From: an uncultured Mesorhizobium sp.
GTDB lineage: Bacteria > Pseudomonadota > Alphaproteobacteria > Rhizobiales > Rhizobiaceae
Length of the DNA stretch: 64,000 nt
Assembly (NCBI GenBank): GCA_937958475.1
Contig: CALFXR010000001.1
Span: 1-64,000, forward strand
Direction of reading: 5' to 3'
The notes under the pieces are model-generated. The model was given only the letters and a program-made list of their open reading frames with translations. It had not been told where the DNA came from and did not search any database. A program made the position numbers and the translations under genes. How positions within the stretch are numbered: the first letter of the stretch is position 1; every line of letters begins with the position of its first letter. Below are positions 8,645 to 17,446 of the stretch, piece after piece.

Positions 8645-8693
8645 GGCATCGAAGCCGGGTGCCCGCGGCATTGCGCGCCGGAAAAAGGGAGCC

Positions 8694-9617
8694 ATGAGCA
8701 ACCCGCGCTACGATCTGGTCGACCTGAGACTGTTCATCGCCATCGCCGAGGCCGGCAACCTGACGCGCGGCGCGGAGCGCTCGAACCTGTCGCTCGGCGC
8801 CGCGAGCCTGCGCATCAAGAACCTCGAGGAAGCGCTCGGGGTGAAGCTATTCACCCGGCAGAGCAGCGGCGTCGAGCCGACCGCCGCCGGCAGGGCCCTG
8901 CTCGACCATGCGCTGCGCGTCACCCGGCAACTGGAGCGCCTGCACGGCGACCTGCAGGCCTTCTCGCAAGGCGTCAGGGGAAAGGTGCGCATGTTCGCCA
9001 ACACGACGGCGATCACCGAGATCCTGCCGGCCGCGCTCGGCGCCTACCTCGCCGGCCATCCCTCGGTCGACGTCGACCTCGAGGAGCGGCTGAGCCCCGA
9101 GATCGCCCGCGCGGTCGCCGACGGCAGCGTCGACATCGGCATCCTCGCCGGCACGGCCGCCGCCGACGGGCTGGAACTGATCCCCTACCGGCGCGACCGT
9201 CTCGCCCTGGCGACGCCGGAGAGCCACCCCCTCGCCGCCCGCGCCGAGATCGCCTTCGCCGAGGCGCTCGGCCAGAACTTCGTGTCGCTGCATTCGGGCA
9301 GCGCCATCCACGGCTTTGCCGAACAGCTGGCGTCCGACATGGGCGCCAGCCTCAACGTGCGCATCCGCGTCGCCGGCTTCGAGGCGATGTGCCGGATGAT
9401 CGAGGCGAACGCCGGCGTCGGCCTGATCCCGCTCTCGGTCGCCGCGCGGCTGAAGTCGAGTCACCGCATCGCCGTCGTGCATCTGACTGACGCCTGGGCC
9501 GAGCGCGAGCTGAAGATCTGCGTGCGCAACCTCGCGGAACTGCCGGTCTTCGCCCGCGGACTGGTCGAGTTCCTCGTCGCCTTCGACGGGGATGCCACGA
9601 CCGGAGCGGCCGGCTGA
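8694..9617 (+). CDS. LysR-family transcriptional regulator
   Basis: This 307-residue regulator has an N-terminal winged helix-turn-helix (residues about 6-65; LRLFIAIAEAGNLTRGAE, LGAASLRIKNLEEALG, LFTRQSSGVEPT) and a C-terminal periplasmic-binding-type effector domain. Start 8694 follows AAGGGAG at a proper distance. It diverges from the four-gene CoA-ester cluster, the typical layout for a LysR activator of its neighbour, and an inverted repeat lies between them. The effector is probably the acid or CoA ester handled by that cluster, which is inference. Confidence 0.85.
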   Translation: MSNPRYDLVDLRLFIAIAEAGNLTRGAERSNLSLGAASLRIKNLEEALGVKLFTRQSSGVEPTAAGRALLDHALRVTRQLERLHGDLQAFSQGVRGKVRMFANTTAITEILPAALGAYLAGHPSVDVDLEERLSPEIARAVADGSVDIGILAGTAAADGLELIPYRRDRLALATPESHPLAARAEIAFAEALGQNFVSLHSGSAIHGFAEQLASDMGASLNVRIRVAGFEAMCRMIEANAGVGLIPLSVAARLKSSHRIAVVHLTDAWAERELKICVRNLAELPVFARGLVEFLVAFDGDATTGAAG

Positions 9618-9775
9618 AGCATTCCGTTTCTTCTGCCGCTCGATGACAATAGCTGGCGCCGGGCCCCGGTTTTGCGCTATGGCGCGTCGAGCGCGGCAGG
9701 ACTCGCGAAGGCCTGGCTCGCGCGGTATTGTCGGCGCGGCGCAAACCGGCGCGGCGGCAGGAGCGAGGCAGTAGG

Positions 9776-10831
9776 ATGAGCAGCAGGACCGTTCACGCCG
9801 AGATCGGCACGCCTTCGACCGGAGTGACCGTCCTTCCGACGCGCGCGGCGGCGAACACCGTCCAGCCCGCCGGCGACGGGATCGTGCGCAATCCGGGCAT
9901 GCCCCTCGACCTCGGCTTCCTCGAATCGACCCGCTACGTCAACCGCAGCGCGCTCGAGCGCCGGGTGACGACGATGACCAAGCGGCGTTCGATCAAGGGC
10001 GACAACCAGGCCGCCTGGCTGTTGCGCGCCATCGCCCTGATGGATCTCACCACGCTCAACTCCAACGACACCGACGAACGCGTCAGGCGCCTGTGTGCCA
10101 AGGCGCTGAACCCGCTACGTGCCGACATCGCCCAGGGCCTCGGCGTCGCCGACGCCCGGATCCGTCCTGCTGCGGTCTGCGTCTACCATCCGTTCGTCGC
10201 GACGGCGGTCGAGGCCCTGCACGGCAGCGGCGTCCATGTCGCGGCGGTCTCGACTGCCTTCCCGCACGGCCTCACGCCGCTCGCGACGAGGTTGCAGGAG
10301 ATCGAGGCCTCGGTACGCGACGGCGCCGACGAGATCGACGTCGTCATCCCGCGCGGGCTGGTCTACGAGGCAAGGTGGCAGGCGCTCTACGACGAGATCG
10401 CCGCCATGCGCGCCGCCTGCGGCGAAGCCCACCTCAAGGTCATCCTCGGCACCGGCGACCTCGCGACCCTGCGCAACGTCACGCTCGCCTCGATGGTGGC
10501 GATGATGGCCGGCGCCGACTTCATCAAGACCTCGACCGGCAAGGAAAGCGTCAACGCCACGCTGCCGGTCGGCCTCGCCATGGTCCGCGCCATCCGCGCC
10601 TATTTCGAGACGACAGGCTACCTGATCGGCTTCAAGCCGGCCGGCGGCATCTCGACCGCCAAGTCGGCGCTCGACTGGCTGGTTCTGATGAAGGAGGAAC
10701 TCGGCCGCCGCTGGCTCGAGCCTGACCTTTTCCGCTTCGGCGCCTCCAGTCTGCTCACGGACATCGAGCGGCAGCTCGAACATCACCTCACCGGTCATTA
10801 TTCGGCAAACTATCGCCACGCGATGGCGTAG
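9776..10831 (+). CDS. deoC: Deoxyribose-phosphate aldolase
   Basis: This 351-residue protein is a DeoC/DERA class I aldolase that cleaves 2-deoxyribose 5-phosphate to glyceraldehyde 3-phosphate and acetaldehyde. The Schiff-base lysine is Lys251 in DFIKTSTGK. The partner lysine is Lys287 in GFKPAGGIS, and the acid/base aspartate is in DGADEIDVVI. It carries about 70 extra N-terminal residues compared with short bacterial DeoC, like eukaryotic DERA, and has KVILGTGDL where E. coli has an ETGEL-type sequence. The start at 9776 follows a purine-rich AGGCAGTAGG. The next gene, 46 bases on, is an aldehyde dehydrogenase that could remove the acetaldehyde. Confidence 0.9.
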   Translation: MSSRTVHAEIGTPSTGVTVLPTRAAANTVQPAGDGIVRNPGMPLDLGFLESTRYVNRSALERRVTTMTKRRSIKGDNQAAWLLRAIALMDLTTLNSNDTDERVRRLCAKALNPLRADIAQGLGVADARIRPAAVCVYHPFVATAVEALHGSGVHVAAVSTAFPHGLTPLATRLQEIEASVRDGADEIDVVIPRGLVYEARWQALYDEIAAMRAACGEAHLKVILGTGDLATLRNVTLASMVAMMAGADFIKTSTGKESVNATLPVGLAMVRAIRAYFETTGYLIGFKPAGGISTAKSALDWLVLMKEELGRRWLEPDLFRFGASSLLTDIERQLEHHLTGHYSANYRHAMA

Positions 10832-10877
10832 CGAAACCGGCCGCCCGACGTCGACATCCGCTCCCGAGGAGCCAGCC

Positions 10878-13250
10878 ATGAACATAATGGATCGCTATCA
10901 GGCCATGGACTACGGACCGGCTCCGGAATCGCGCGCCGAGGCCGACGCCTGGATCGCCGGGCGCGACTTCGCCAGATCGCTCTACGTCGGCGGCGAATGG
11001 CGCTCCGCCGAGGGCGGGTCGACCTTCGAGGTGCGTGATCCCGCGACCGGTGCCCTGCTCGCCAACGTCTCGGAAGCCGGCAAGGCCGACGTCGACGCCG
11101 CGGTCGCCGCGGCGGCGAAGGCGCTGCCGAAGTGGCGGGCGACGTCGGGCTATGCGCGGGCGAAGATCCTCTACGCCATTGGCCGCGCCATGCAGCGCCA
11201 CGGGCGTCTGTTCGCCGTGCTGGAATCGCTCGACAACGGCAAGCCGATCCGCGAGAGCCGCGACATCGACGTGCCGCTGGCCATCCGCCACTTCATCCAC
11301 CATGCCGGCTGGGCGCAGTCGCTGGACCGCGACTTTCCCGGGCAGTCGGGCGTCGGCGTCGTCGGCCAGATCATCCCGTGGAACTTCCCGCTGCTGATGC
11401 TGGCGTGGAAGGTGGCGCCGGCGCTTGCTGCCGGCTGCACGATCGTGCTGAAGCCGGCGGAACTGACGCCGCTCACGGCGATCCTGTTCTCCGAGATCTG
11501 CGCCCGCGCCGGCGTGCCGAAGGGCGTCGTCAACATCGTCCACGGCGGCCCCGAGGCGGGCTCTGCCATCGTCGGGCATCCCGGCATCGACAAGATCGCC
11601 TTCACCGGCTCGTCCGAGGTCGGCAAGATCATCCGCAAGGCGACCGCCGGCTCGGGCAAGAAGCTGTCGCTGGAGCTCGGCGGCAAGTCGGCCTTCATGG
11701 TCTTCGAGGACGCCGACCTGGACAGCGCCGTCGAAGGCCTGGTCGACGGCATCTGGTTCAACCAGGGTCAGGTCTGCTGCGCCGGCTCGCGCCTGCTCGT
11801 CCAGGAGGGCATCGCCGAGGCGTTCCTCGCAAAGGTCAAGGCGCGCATGGCCAAGCTCAGGCTGGGCAGCCCGCTCGACAAGAATACCGATATCGGGCCG
11901 CTGGTCGACGCCACCCAGCTCGACCGCGTCCGCCGCCTGGTCGCCGAAGGCGCCCGCCAGGGAGCCGTCTGCTGGCAGCCCGACCAGCCGCTGCCCAACG
12001 CCGGATACTTCCACCTGCCGACGCTGGCGACCGGCGTTTCGCCGGCTAATATCCTTGCGCAGGAAGAAGTCTTCGGGCCCGTTCTCTCGGTCATCACCTT
12101 CCGTAACACGGAAGAGGCGGTCGAGCTTGCCAACAACACGCGCTACGGGCTGGCCGCCTCCGTGTGGAGCGAGAACGTCAACCTCGCCCTTCACGTCGCG
12201 CCGCAGCTCAAGGCCGGTGTGGTCTGGATCAACGGCACCAACATGTTCGACGCCGCCTGCGGCTTCGGCGGCTATCGCGAGAGCGGGTTCGGCCGCGAGG
12301 GCGGGCGCGAGGGCATGTTCGAATACCTCACCTCTCCGCTGCCGCTGGGCGCCGCCATCAAGGTCGCCGCGCCGGCCGCGGAGCCGGCGAGTGCCGGCGA
12401 GGCCGACGGCATCGACCGCACGGCGAAACTCTATATCGGCGGCAAGCAGGTCAGGCCCGACGGCAACTACGCCTATCCGGTGCTCGGCCGGAAGGGCCGG
12501 CTCGCCGGCGAGGCGGGGCTCGGCAATCGCAAGGACATCCGCGATGCGGTCTCGGCCGCGCGGGGATGCAAGGCCTGGCCGGAGGCCACCGCCTTCAACC
12601 GCAGCCAGGTGCTGTATTTCCTCGCCGAGAACCTGTCGGGCCGCGCCGACGAGTTCGCGACGCGGATCGCCGACCTGACCGGCGTTTCCTCGAAGGCGGC
12701 CAGGGGGGAGGTCGAACTCTCGGTCGAGCGGCTGTTCCTCTATGCGGGTCTCGCTGACAAGTTCGAGGGCCGCGCCCACCAGCCACCGATGCGCGCCGTT
12801 ACGCTGGCGCTGCACGAGCCGGTCGGCGTGGTCGGCGTGGTCGCCCCCGATGACGCGCCGCTGCTCGGCCTGGTGTCGCTGGTCGCGCCGTTGCTGGCCA
12901 TGGGCAACACGGTCGTCGCCGTGCCTTCCGAGCGGTACGCGCTGGTGGCCACGGACCTCTACCAGGTGATCGAGTATTCCGACGTTCCGGCCGGCGCGCT
13001 CAACATCGTCACCGGCCGTGCCGCGGACCTGTCGACGGTGCTCGCCCGCCACGACGACGTCGACGGGCTGTGGGTGGTCGCCGACGCCGCCACCTGCGCG
13101 AAGGCCGAGGCGGAATCGATCGGAAACCTGAAGCGTGTCTGGACCAGCGGCGGGCGCACGCTCGACTGGCTGTCGGACGCATCCGCGGGGGAGGCCTTCC
13201 TGCGCCGCGCCGTCGAGGTCAAGAATGTCTGGGTGCCCTACGGCGACTGA
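10878..13250 (+). CDS. Two-domain aldehyde dehydrogenase (ALDH16 type)
   Basis: This 790-residue protein holds a complete NAD(P)-aldehyde dehydrogenase domain (about 1-490) with IIPWNFP, FTGSSEVGK, ELGGK (Glu266) and the catalytic Cys300 in FNQGQVCCAGSR. A second, partial ALDH-like domain (about 510-790) retains a Rossmann-like part (GVVAPDDAPLLGL) but has no catalytic-cysteine motif. This layout is that of the ALDH16 family; bacterial ALDH16 proteins keep the cysteine that vertebrate ALDH16A1 has lost. The start follows GAGGAGCC. Its place directly after deoC suggests oxidation of acetaldehyde or another deoxysugar-derived aldehyde. Confidence 0.85.
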   Translation: MNIMDRYQAMDYGPAPESRAEADAWIAGRDFARSLYVGGEWRSAEGGSTFEVRDPATGALLANVSEAGKADVDAAVAAAAKALPKWRATSGYARAKILYAIGRAMQRHGRLFAVLESLDNGKPIRESRDIDVPLAIRHFIHHAGWAQSLDRDFPGQSGVGVVGQIIPWNFPLLMLAWKVAPALAAGCTIVLKPAELTPLTAILFSEICARAGVPKGVVNIVHGGPEAGSAIVGHPGIDKIAFTGSSEVGKIIRKATAGSGKKLSLELGGKSAFMVFEDADLDSAVEGLVDGIWFNQGQVCCAGSRLLVQEGIAEAFLAKVKARMAKLRLGSPLDKNTDIGPLVDATQLDRVRRLVAEGARQGAVCWQPDQPLPNAGYFHLPTLATGVSPANILAQEEVFGPVLSVITFRNTEEAVELANNTRYGLAASVWSENVNLALHVAPQLKAGVVWINGTNMFDAACGFGGYRESGFGREGGREGMFEYLTSPLPLGAAIKVAAPAAEPASAGEADGIDRTAKLYIGGKQVRPDGNYAYPVLGRKGRLAGEAGLGNRKDIRDAVSAARGCKAWPEATAFNRSQVLYFLAENLSGRADEFATRIADLTGVSSKAARGEVELSVERLFLYAGLADKFEGRAHQPPMRAVTLALHEPVGVVGVVAPDDAPLLGLVSLVAPLLAMGNTVVAVPSERYALVATDLYQVIEYSDVPAGALNIVTGRAADLSTVLARHDDVDGLWVVADAATCAKAEAESIGNLKRVWTSGGRTLDWLSDASAGEAFLRRAVEVKNVWVPYGD

Positions 13251-13395
13251 CGCCGCGGGCGCCATGCCGGCGGAAGGCCGGCCGACCGCGTTGCGTCCAG
13301 TCTCATAAACGGTGCTCGTCGACCGCGCCGCGCGCGGGCGCGTTGACGCGTCCATGATCGGCGAATACGACTTCCCCAGGGTGCATGGAGACATC

Positions 13396-14130
13396 ATGAG
13401 CGGCGATCTGAAGGGAAAGGCCGTACTGGTGACGGCCGCCGGCCAGGGCATCGGGCGCGCCACGGCGCTCGCCTTCGCGCGGGCCGGGGCGAAGGTCCAC
13501 GCGACCGACGTCGACACCAGCCTGCTCCAGGCGATCGCCGGGCAGCCGGGCATCCACGCAGCGAGGCTCGATGTCAGGAGCGACGGCGAAGTCGCGGCTC
13601 TCGTCGAGCGGATCGGCGCCGTCGACGTGCTCTTCAACTGTGCCGGCTTCGTCCATGCCGGCACCATCCTCGACATGACGGATGACGATTTCGACCTCGC
13701 GGTCGACCTCAACGTGCGCTCGATGGTGCGCACCATCCGCGCCGTGCTGCCACTGATGATCGCCAGGGGCGGCGGCGCCATCATCAACATGGCCTCGGTC
13801 GCCGGCTCGATCAAGGGCGCGCCGAACCGGTTCGTCTACGGCCTGACCAAGGCAGCGGTCATCGGCCTGACCAAGTCGATCGCCGTCGATTTCGTCGGCC
13901 AGGGGATCCGCTGCAACGCCATCTGCCCGGGCACCGTGGAGAGCCCGTCTCTCGAAAATCGCATGCGCGCGCTCGGCGACTACGACAAGGCGCGCGCTGC
14001 CTTCATCGCGCGCCAGCCCATGGCACGGCTCGGCAAGCCGGAGGAAATCGCCGATCTCGCCGTCTACCTGGCCGGCGCGGGGTTCACCACCGGCCAGACC
14101 CATGTCATCGACGGCGGCTGGTCGAGCTAG
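13396..14130 (+). CDS. SDR-family oxidoreductase (2-keto-3-deoxy-L-fuconate dehydrogenase-like)
   Basis: This 244-residue classical short-chain dehydrogenase/reductase shows a Rossmann TAAGQGIGRATA, NCAGFVHAG, a catalytic Ser in MASVAGS, and the YxxxK motif in YGLTKAAVIG. The 244-residue size and the GIRCNAICPGTVESPS segment resemble the BDH2 / 2-keto-3-deoxy-L-fuconate dehydrogenase group. The next gene is an FAH-family hydrolase. In the non-phosphorylative L-fucose route these two enzymes act in succession: oxidation to a 2,4-diketo-3-deoxy acid, then C-C hydrolysis. The earlier steps are absent here, so the substrate assignment is inference. The start at 13396 was chosen over upstream ATGs because it abuts the conserved fold. 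Confidence 0.75.
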   Translation: MSGDLKGKAVLVTAAGQGIGRATALAFARAGAKVHATDVDTSLLQAIAGQPGIHAARLDVRSDGEVAALVERIGAVDVLFNCAGFVHAGTILDMTDDDFDLAVDLNVRSMVRTIRAVLPLMIARGGGAIINMASVAGSIKGAPNRFVYGLTKAAVIGLTKSIAVDFVGQGIRCNAICPGTVESPSLENRMRALGDYDKARAAFIARQPMARLGKPEEIADLAVYLAGAGFTTGQTHVIDGGWSS

Positions 14131-14162
14131 CGACCGGACTGCCCTAACCCCTCGGAGGAACC

Positions 14163-15008
14163 ATGAAACTTGTGCGCTACGGCGAACCGGGAAGCGAGCG
14201 CCCCGGAATGATCGATGCGGACGGCGCGATCAGGGATCTCTCGGCCCATGTCGGCGACATCGCCGGCGCGACGCTGTCGCCGGCCTCGCTGGCGGGCCTG
14301 GCCAAGATCGATCCGGCCTCGCTGCCGCTCGTTCCCGGCAATCCGCGCTTCGGACCCTGCGTCGCCGGCGTCGGCAAGTTCATCTGCATCGGCCTGAACT
14401 ACTCGGACCATGCCGCGGAGACCGGCGCCAAGGTGCCGCCCGAGCCGATCATCTTCATGAAGGCGACTTCCGCGATCGTCGGACCCGACGACGACGTCGT
14501 CATCCCGCGCGGATCGGAGAAGACCGACTGGGAGGTCGAGCTCGGCTTCGTCATCGGCAAGACGGCTAAATATGTCTCCGAGGCCGACGCGCTCGACCAC
14601 GTCGCCGGCTACTGCGTCGTTAACGACGTCTCCGAGCGGGCCTTCCAGGCCGAGCGGTCCGGTCAGTGGACGAAGGGCAAGTCCTGCGACACGTTCGGTC
14701 CGATCGGACCCTGGCTGGTGACCCGCGACGAGGTGGCCGATCCGCAGAACCTGAAGATGTGGCTGACCGTCAACGGCGAGACCATGCAGGACGGATCGAC
14801 GAAGACCATGGTCTACGGGGTCGCCTTCCTGGTGTCCTACCTGTCGCAGTTCATGAGCCTGCTGCCGGGCGACATCGTCACCACCGGCACGCCGCCGGGC
14901 GTCGGCCTGGGCATGAAACCGCCGCGCTTCCTGAAGGCCGGCGACGTCGTCGAGCTCGGCATCGAAGGGCTGGGCAAGCAGCGCCAGGTCATGCGCGCCG
15001 ACGATTGA
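14163..15008 (+). CDS. Fumarylacetoacetate hydrolase family protein
   Basis: This 281-residue protein belongs to the FAH superfamily of metal-dependent C-C hydrolases and decarboxylases. Landmarks are KFICIGLNYSDHAAE, PEPIIFMKATSAIVGP, DWEVELGFVIGK (Glu metal ligands), DVSERAFQ, KGKSCDTFGPIGPWLVT and GDIVTTGTPPGVGLGM. The closest well-known relatives by these motifs are the 2,4-diketo-3-deoxy-L-fuconate hydrolase / ureidoglycolate lyase-like group. It begins 32 bases after the SDR gene behind a strong CGGAGGAA box, so the pair is likely an operon producing pyruvate plus a hydroxy acid. Substrate unproven. Confidence 0.8.
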   Translation: MKLVRYGEPGSERPGMIDADGAIRDLSAHVGDIAGATLSPASLAGLAKIDPASLPLVPGNPRFGPCVAGVGKFICIGLNYSDHAAETGAKVPPEPIIFMKATSAIVGPDDDVVIPRGSEKTDWEVELGFVIGKTAKYVSEADALDHVAGYCVVNDVSERAFQAERSGQWTKGKSCDTFGPIGPWLVTRDEVADPQNLKMWLTVNGETMQDGSTKTMVYGVAFLVSYLSQFMSLLPGDIVTTGTPPGVGLGMKPPRFLKAGDVVELGIEGLGKQRQVMRADD

Positions 15009-15021
15009 GCCGGGCGGCTCA
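15006..15021. terminator. Palindrome spanning the stop codons of two convergent genes
   Basis: TGAGCCG (15006-15012), GG, CGGCTCA (15015-15021) form a perfect inverted repeat. Its left arm contains the last two bases of the FAH-gene stop and its right arm is the nitrilase-gene stop. It could act as a compact bidirectional terminator, but no T-tract follows on either side. Confidence 0.3.
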
Positions 15022-15792
15022 GACCCGCAGGTCTTCGAGGTAGGTGTTGGCCGCGCGGGAGTCCTCGTAGGCGGCGGGATCGATGTCGGCGACGAGCAGC
15101 GCCTCGTCTCCGGCGCCCGCCTGCGCCAGGATCGTGCCGTCGGGCGCCGCGATCGCCGACAGGCCGGCATAGGCGAAGCGCTGGTCGGCGCCGCAATGGT
15201 TCACATAGGCGACGAACAGCTGGTTCTCGAAGGCGCGCACCGGGATCATCCTCTGCGCGATGAATGCGGCGTGGTCGCCCGCCGGCAGCGCCGTGGGGAC
15301 GAGGACGAGCTGGACGCCGGCCTTTGCCAGGCGGCGCACGTTCTCGGGGAATTCCACGTCGTAGCAGATCAGCATGCCGACCTTCAGGCCGCCGAGATTC
15401 GCCGTCACCGCCGAGGGCGGCCCCGGCCTGAAGAGCCCGCGTTCGTAGGGCCCGTAGAGGTGCGACTTGCGGTAGACGGTGCGGCGTCGGTCGGGCTCGA
15501 CGAGCACGGCGCTGTTGTAGACGTCGTCGCCGTCGCGCTCGGCGATGCCGCAGACGATCGCCAGTCCGGACGCGGCGGCGATCGCGGCGAGACGGTCGAC
15601 GACCGGGCCGTCGACGCCTTCGGCGAGTTCGCCGATCGCCTCGCCCGCTCCATAGCCGGTGACGGCCAGCTCCGGCGCGATGAGGAGGACTGCGCCCGCC
15701 GCCGCGGCCTCGCTGGCGGCGCGTTCGATCCGCGCGAGGTTCGCGACCTGGTCGCCGGCGAAGGCCCGCATCTGCAGCGCCGCGATCCGCAT
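15019..15792 (-). CDS. Carbon-nitrogen hydrolase (nitrilase superfamily)
   Basis: This 257-residue amidase-type nitrilase superfamily protein has the full catalytic triad: Glu41 in IAPELAVTGY, Lys109 in YRKSHLYGPYE, and Cys143 in MLICYDVEFPE. The family hydrolyses linear amides or carbamoyl groups. Its start overlaps the stop of the ABC permease by one base, so it is the last gene of the transporter operon, and it may act on the imported compound or on a derived amide. The exact substrate is unknown. Confidence 0.85.
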   Translation of the reverse strand: MRIAALQMRAFAGDQVANLARIERAASEAAAAGAVLLIAPELAVTGYGAGEAIGELAEGVDGPVVDRLAAIAAASGLAIVCGIAERDGDDVYNSAVLVEPDRRRTVYRKSHLYGPYERGLFRPGPPSAVTANLGGLKVGMLICYDVEFPENVRRLAKAGVQLVLVPTALPAGDHAAFIAQRMIPVRAFENQLFVAYVNHCGADQRFAYAGLSAIAAPDGTILAQAGAGDEALLVADIDPAAYEDSRAANTYLEDLRV

Positions 15793-16595
15793 CAGCTCTT
15801 CTCCGAGCCCATGGCGCCGAGCAGGCGGCGGATGTCGCCGAACCAGGCGATCAGGCCGAACACCAGCGCGGCCACCGCGACGAAGAACACCGAGACCGCC
15901 GCCATGGTCGGCGTGTAGCCGTAGCGCAGCGCGTTGAAGATCTTGATCGGCAGGGTTTCCATGGTGAAGCCGACGGTCATGTAGGCGATGATGTATTCGT
16001 TGAGCGACAGCACGAAGGCGAACGCATAGCCCGACACCATGTAGGGCAGGATCAGCGGCAGCACCACCGTGCGCAGCACGATGCGGTCGTCGGCGCCCAT
16101 GGTGGATGCCGCCTCGACGAGCGAACGGTCGATCGAGGCGAAGCCGAGCGACAGCGTCACCAGGGGCAGCGTGACGAAGAAGATGGCGTGGCTGATCGCC
16201 GCCGTCCACGCCTGCCCGTAGAAGCCCGCGGTCGCCCAGAAGGAGAGGAAGCCGAGCGCGGTGATCACCGGCGGCAGGATGAACGGCGCCAGGCCGAGCG
16301 CCTGGAAGACGTTGGCCCAGGGCGCGATGCGCCGCCACAGGAACCAGGCGAGAGGCATGGCGATGGCGACGGCGAGTGCGGCGGCGGCGAGCGCCAGAAG
16401 CACGGAGGCGACGAGCGCGCTGCGCCACGCCGGATCGAGAAAGATCTGCCCGTACCAGGACAGCGAGAAACCCTTCGGCGGAAAGGAGAGGTCCTGCTTC
16501 TCGTTGACCGACACGCCGAGCACCACGAGCAGCGGCGCGGCGAGGAACAGCGCGACAAGCGTGAAATAGAGCCGGCGAAGGAACGTCGCCATCAT
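15792..16595 (-). CDS. ABC transporter permease (PotC-like)
   Basis: This 267-residue inner-membrane permease has about six helices and the EAA-type loop near SLVEAASTMGADDRIVLRTV, as in PotC/PotI subunits of polyamine-type importers. ATG 16595 overlaps the stop of the first permease; an ATG at 16592 is also possible. It pairs with the permease at 16592-17446 and the ATPase at 17443-18480. Confidence 0.85.
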   Translation of the reverse strand: MMATFLRRLYFTLVALFLAAPLLVVLGVSVNEKQDLSFPPKGFSLSWYGQIFLDPAWRSALVASVLLALAAAALAVAIAMPLAWFLWRRIAPWANVFQALGLAPFILPPVITALGFLSFWATAGFYGQAWTAAISHAIFFVTLPLVTLSLGFASIDRSLVEAASTMGADDRIVLRTVVLPLILPYMVSGYAFAFVLSLNEYIIAYMTVGFTMETLPIKIFNALRYGYTPTMAAVSVFFVAVAALVFGLIAWFGDIRRLLGAMGSEKS

Positions 16596-17446
16596 GCCGC
16601 GCTCTCCTTGCGCCCGACCATCAGCATGAGGCCGACCAGCGCCAGCGAGATCAGCACCAGGAACACCGCCATCGCCGCGGCGAAGGGCATGTTCGACTGG
16701 TAGATCGCCTGGTCGGTGATCAGCACCGACAGCGTCCAGTGCTGCGGTCGCCCGAGAATCTGCGGCAGAAGGTAGGATCCCAGCGCGAAGACGAAGACCA
16801 TGATCAGCGTCGCCACGATCGTGTTCCTGAGCGAAGGTACGACGACGTTGAAGAAGGCCCGCGTCGGCGAGGCGCCGAGCGTGCGCGCGGCCTCGAGCAG
16901 CGTCGGGTCGAGCCTGATCAGGGCGGGATAGAGCACCAGCACGGTGTAGGGCAGGGCCTGGTAGACCATGCCGGTCAGCACCGCGCCGAAGCCGGGCAGC
17001 AGCGCCTGCGGCGCCTCCATCAGGCCGATGGCGACGAGGAGGTTGGTGACGCCGGCGGTGCGCGAGAGCAGCGTTGACCAGGCAAAGCCGATGATGACTT
17101 CCGACAGCGACAGTACCGACAGGAGGCAGACCAGCCACACCGTCTGGACGCGGCGCGAGCAGCGCGTGAGCAGGAAGGTGAAGGGAAAGGCGATCGCCAC
17201 GCAGCAGGCGGCGACGAGCACCGCGAGCATCAGCGAGAAGCCGAGCACGCCGCCGAAGAACAGCGACAGGAAGCGCGCGTAATTGTCGACGACGAAGTCG
17301 GGCGTGTAGAAGCCCGCCGGATCGCGGCGGAAGAACGACACCGCGATCATGATCGAGAACGGCACGACGAAGAAGACGGTCAGCATCAGCGCCGGGAAGG
17401 CCAGCGGTGCGTAGTCGGCGAGCTTTCGCGGCGGTTCGCGTCTCAT
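16592..17446 (-). CDS. ABC transporter permease (PotB-like)
   Basis: This 284-residue inner-membrane permease has a short cytoplasmic N-terminus, a first helix around FPALMLTVFFVVPFSIM, and an EAA loop at LLEAARTLGASPTRAFFNVV. These are typical of PotB/PotH subunits. Its start overlaps the ATPase stop by four bases (ATGA) and its stop overlaps the next permease start, so all three are translationally coupled. Confidence 0.85.
   Translation of the reverse strand: MRREPPRKLADYAPLAFPALMLTVFFVVPFSIMIAVSFFRRDPAGFYTPDFVVDNYARFLSLFFGGVLGFSLMLAVLVAACCVAIAFPFTFLLTRCSRRVQTVWLVCLLSVLSLSEVIIGFAWSTLLSRTAGVTNLLVAIGLMEAPQALLPGFGAVLTGMVYQALPYTVLVLYPALIRLDPTLLEAARTLGASPTRAFFNVVVPSLRNTIVATLIMVFVFALGSYLLPQILGRPQHWTLSVLITDQAIYQSNMPFAAAMAVFLVLISLALVGLMLMVGRKESAA

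Noticed and set aside
10788..13814. 1008-codon open frame on the minus strand opposite the ALDH16 gene
   Set aside because: The plus-strand product is a full ALDH with all motifs. The antisense product is Arg/Gly/Val-rich low-complexity sequence, a known effect of high third-position GC.
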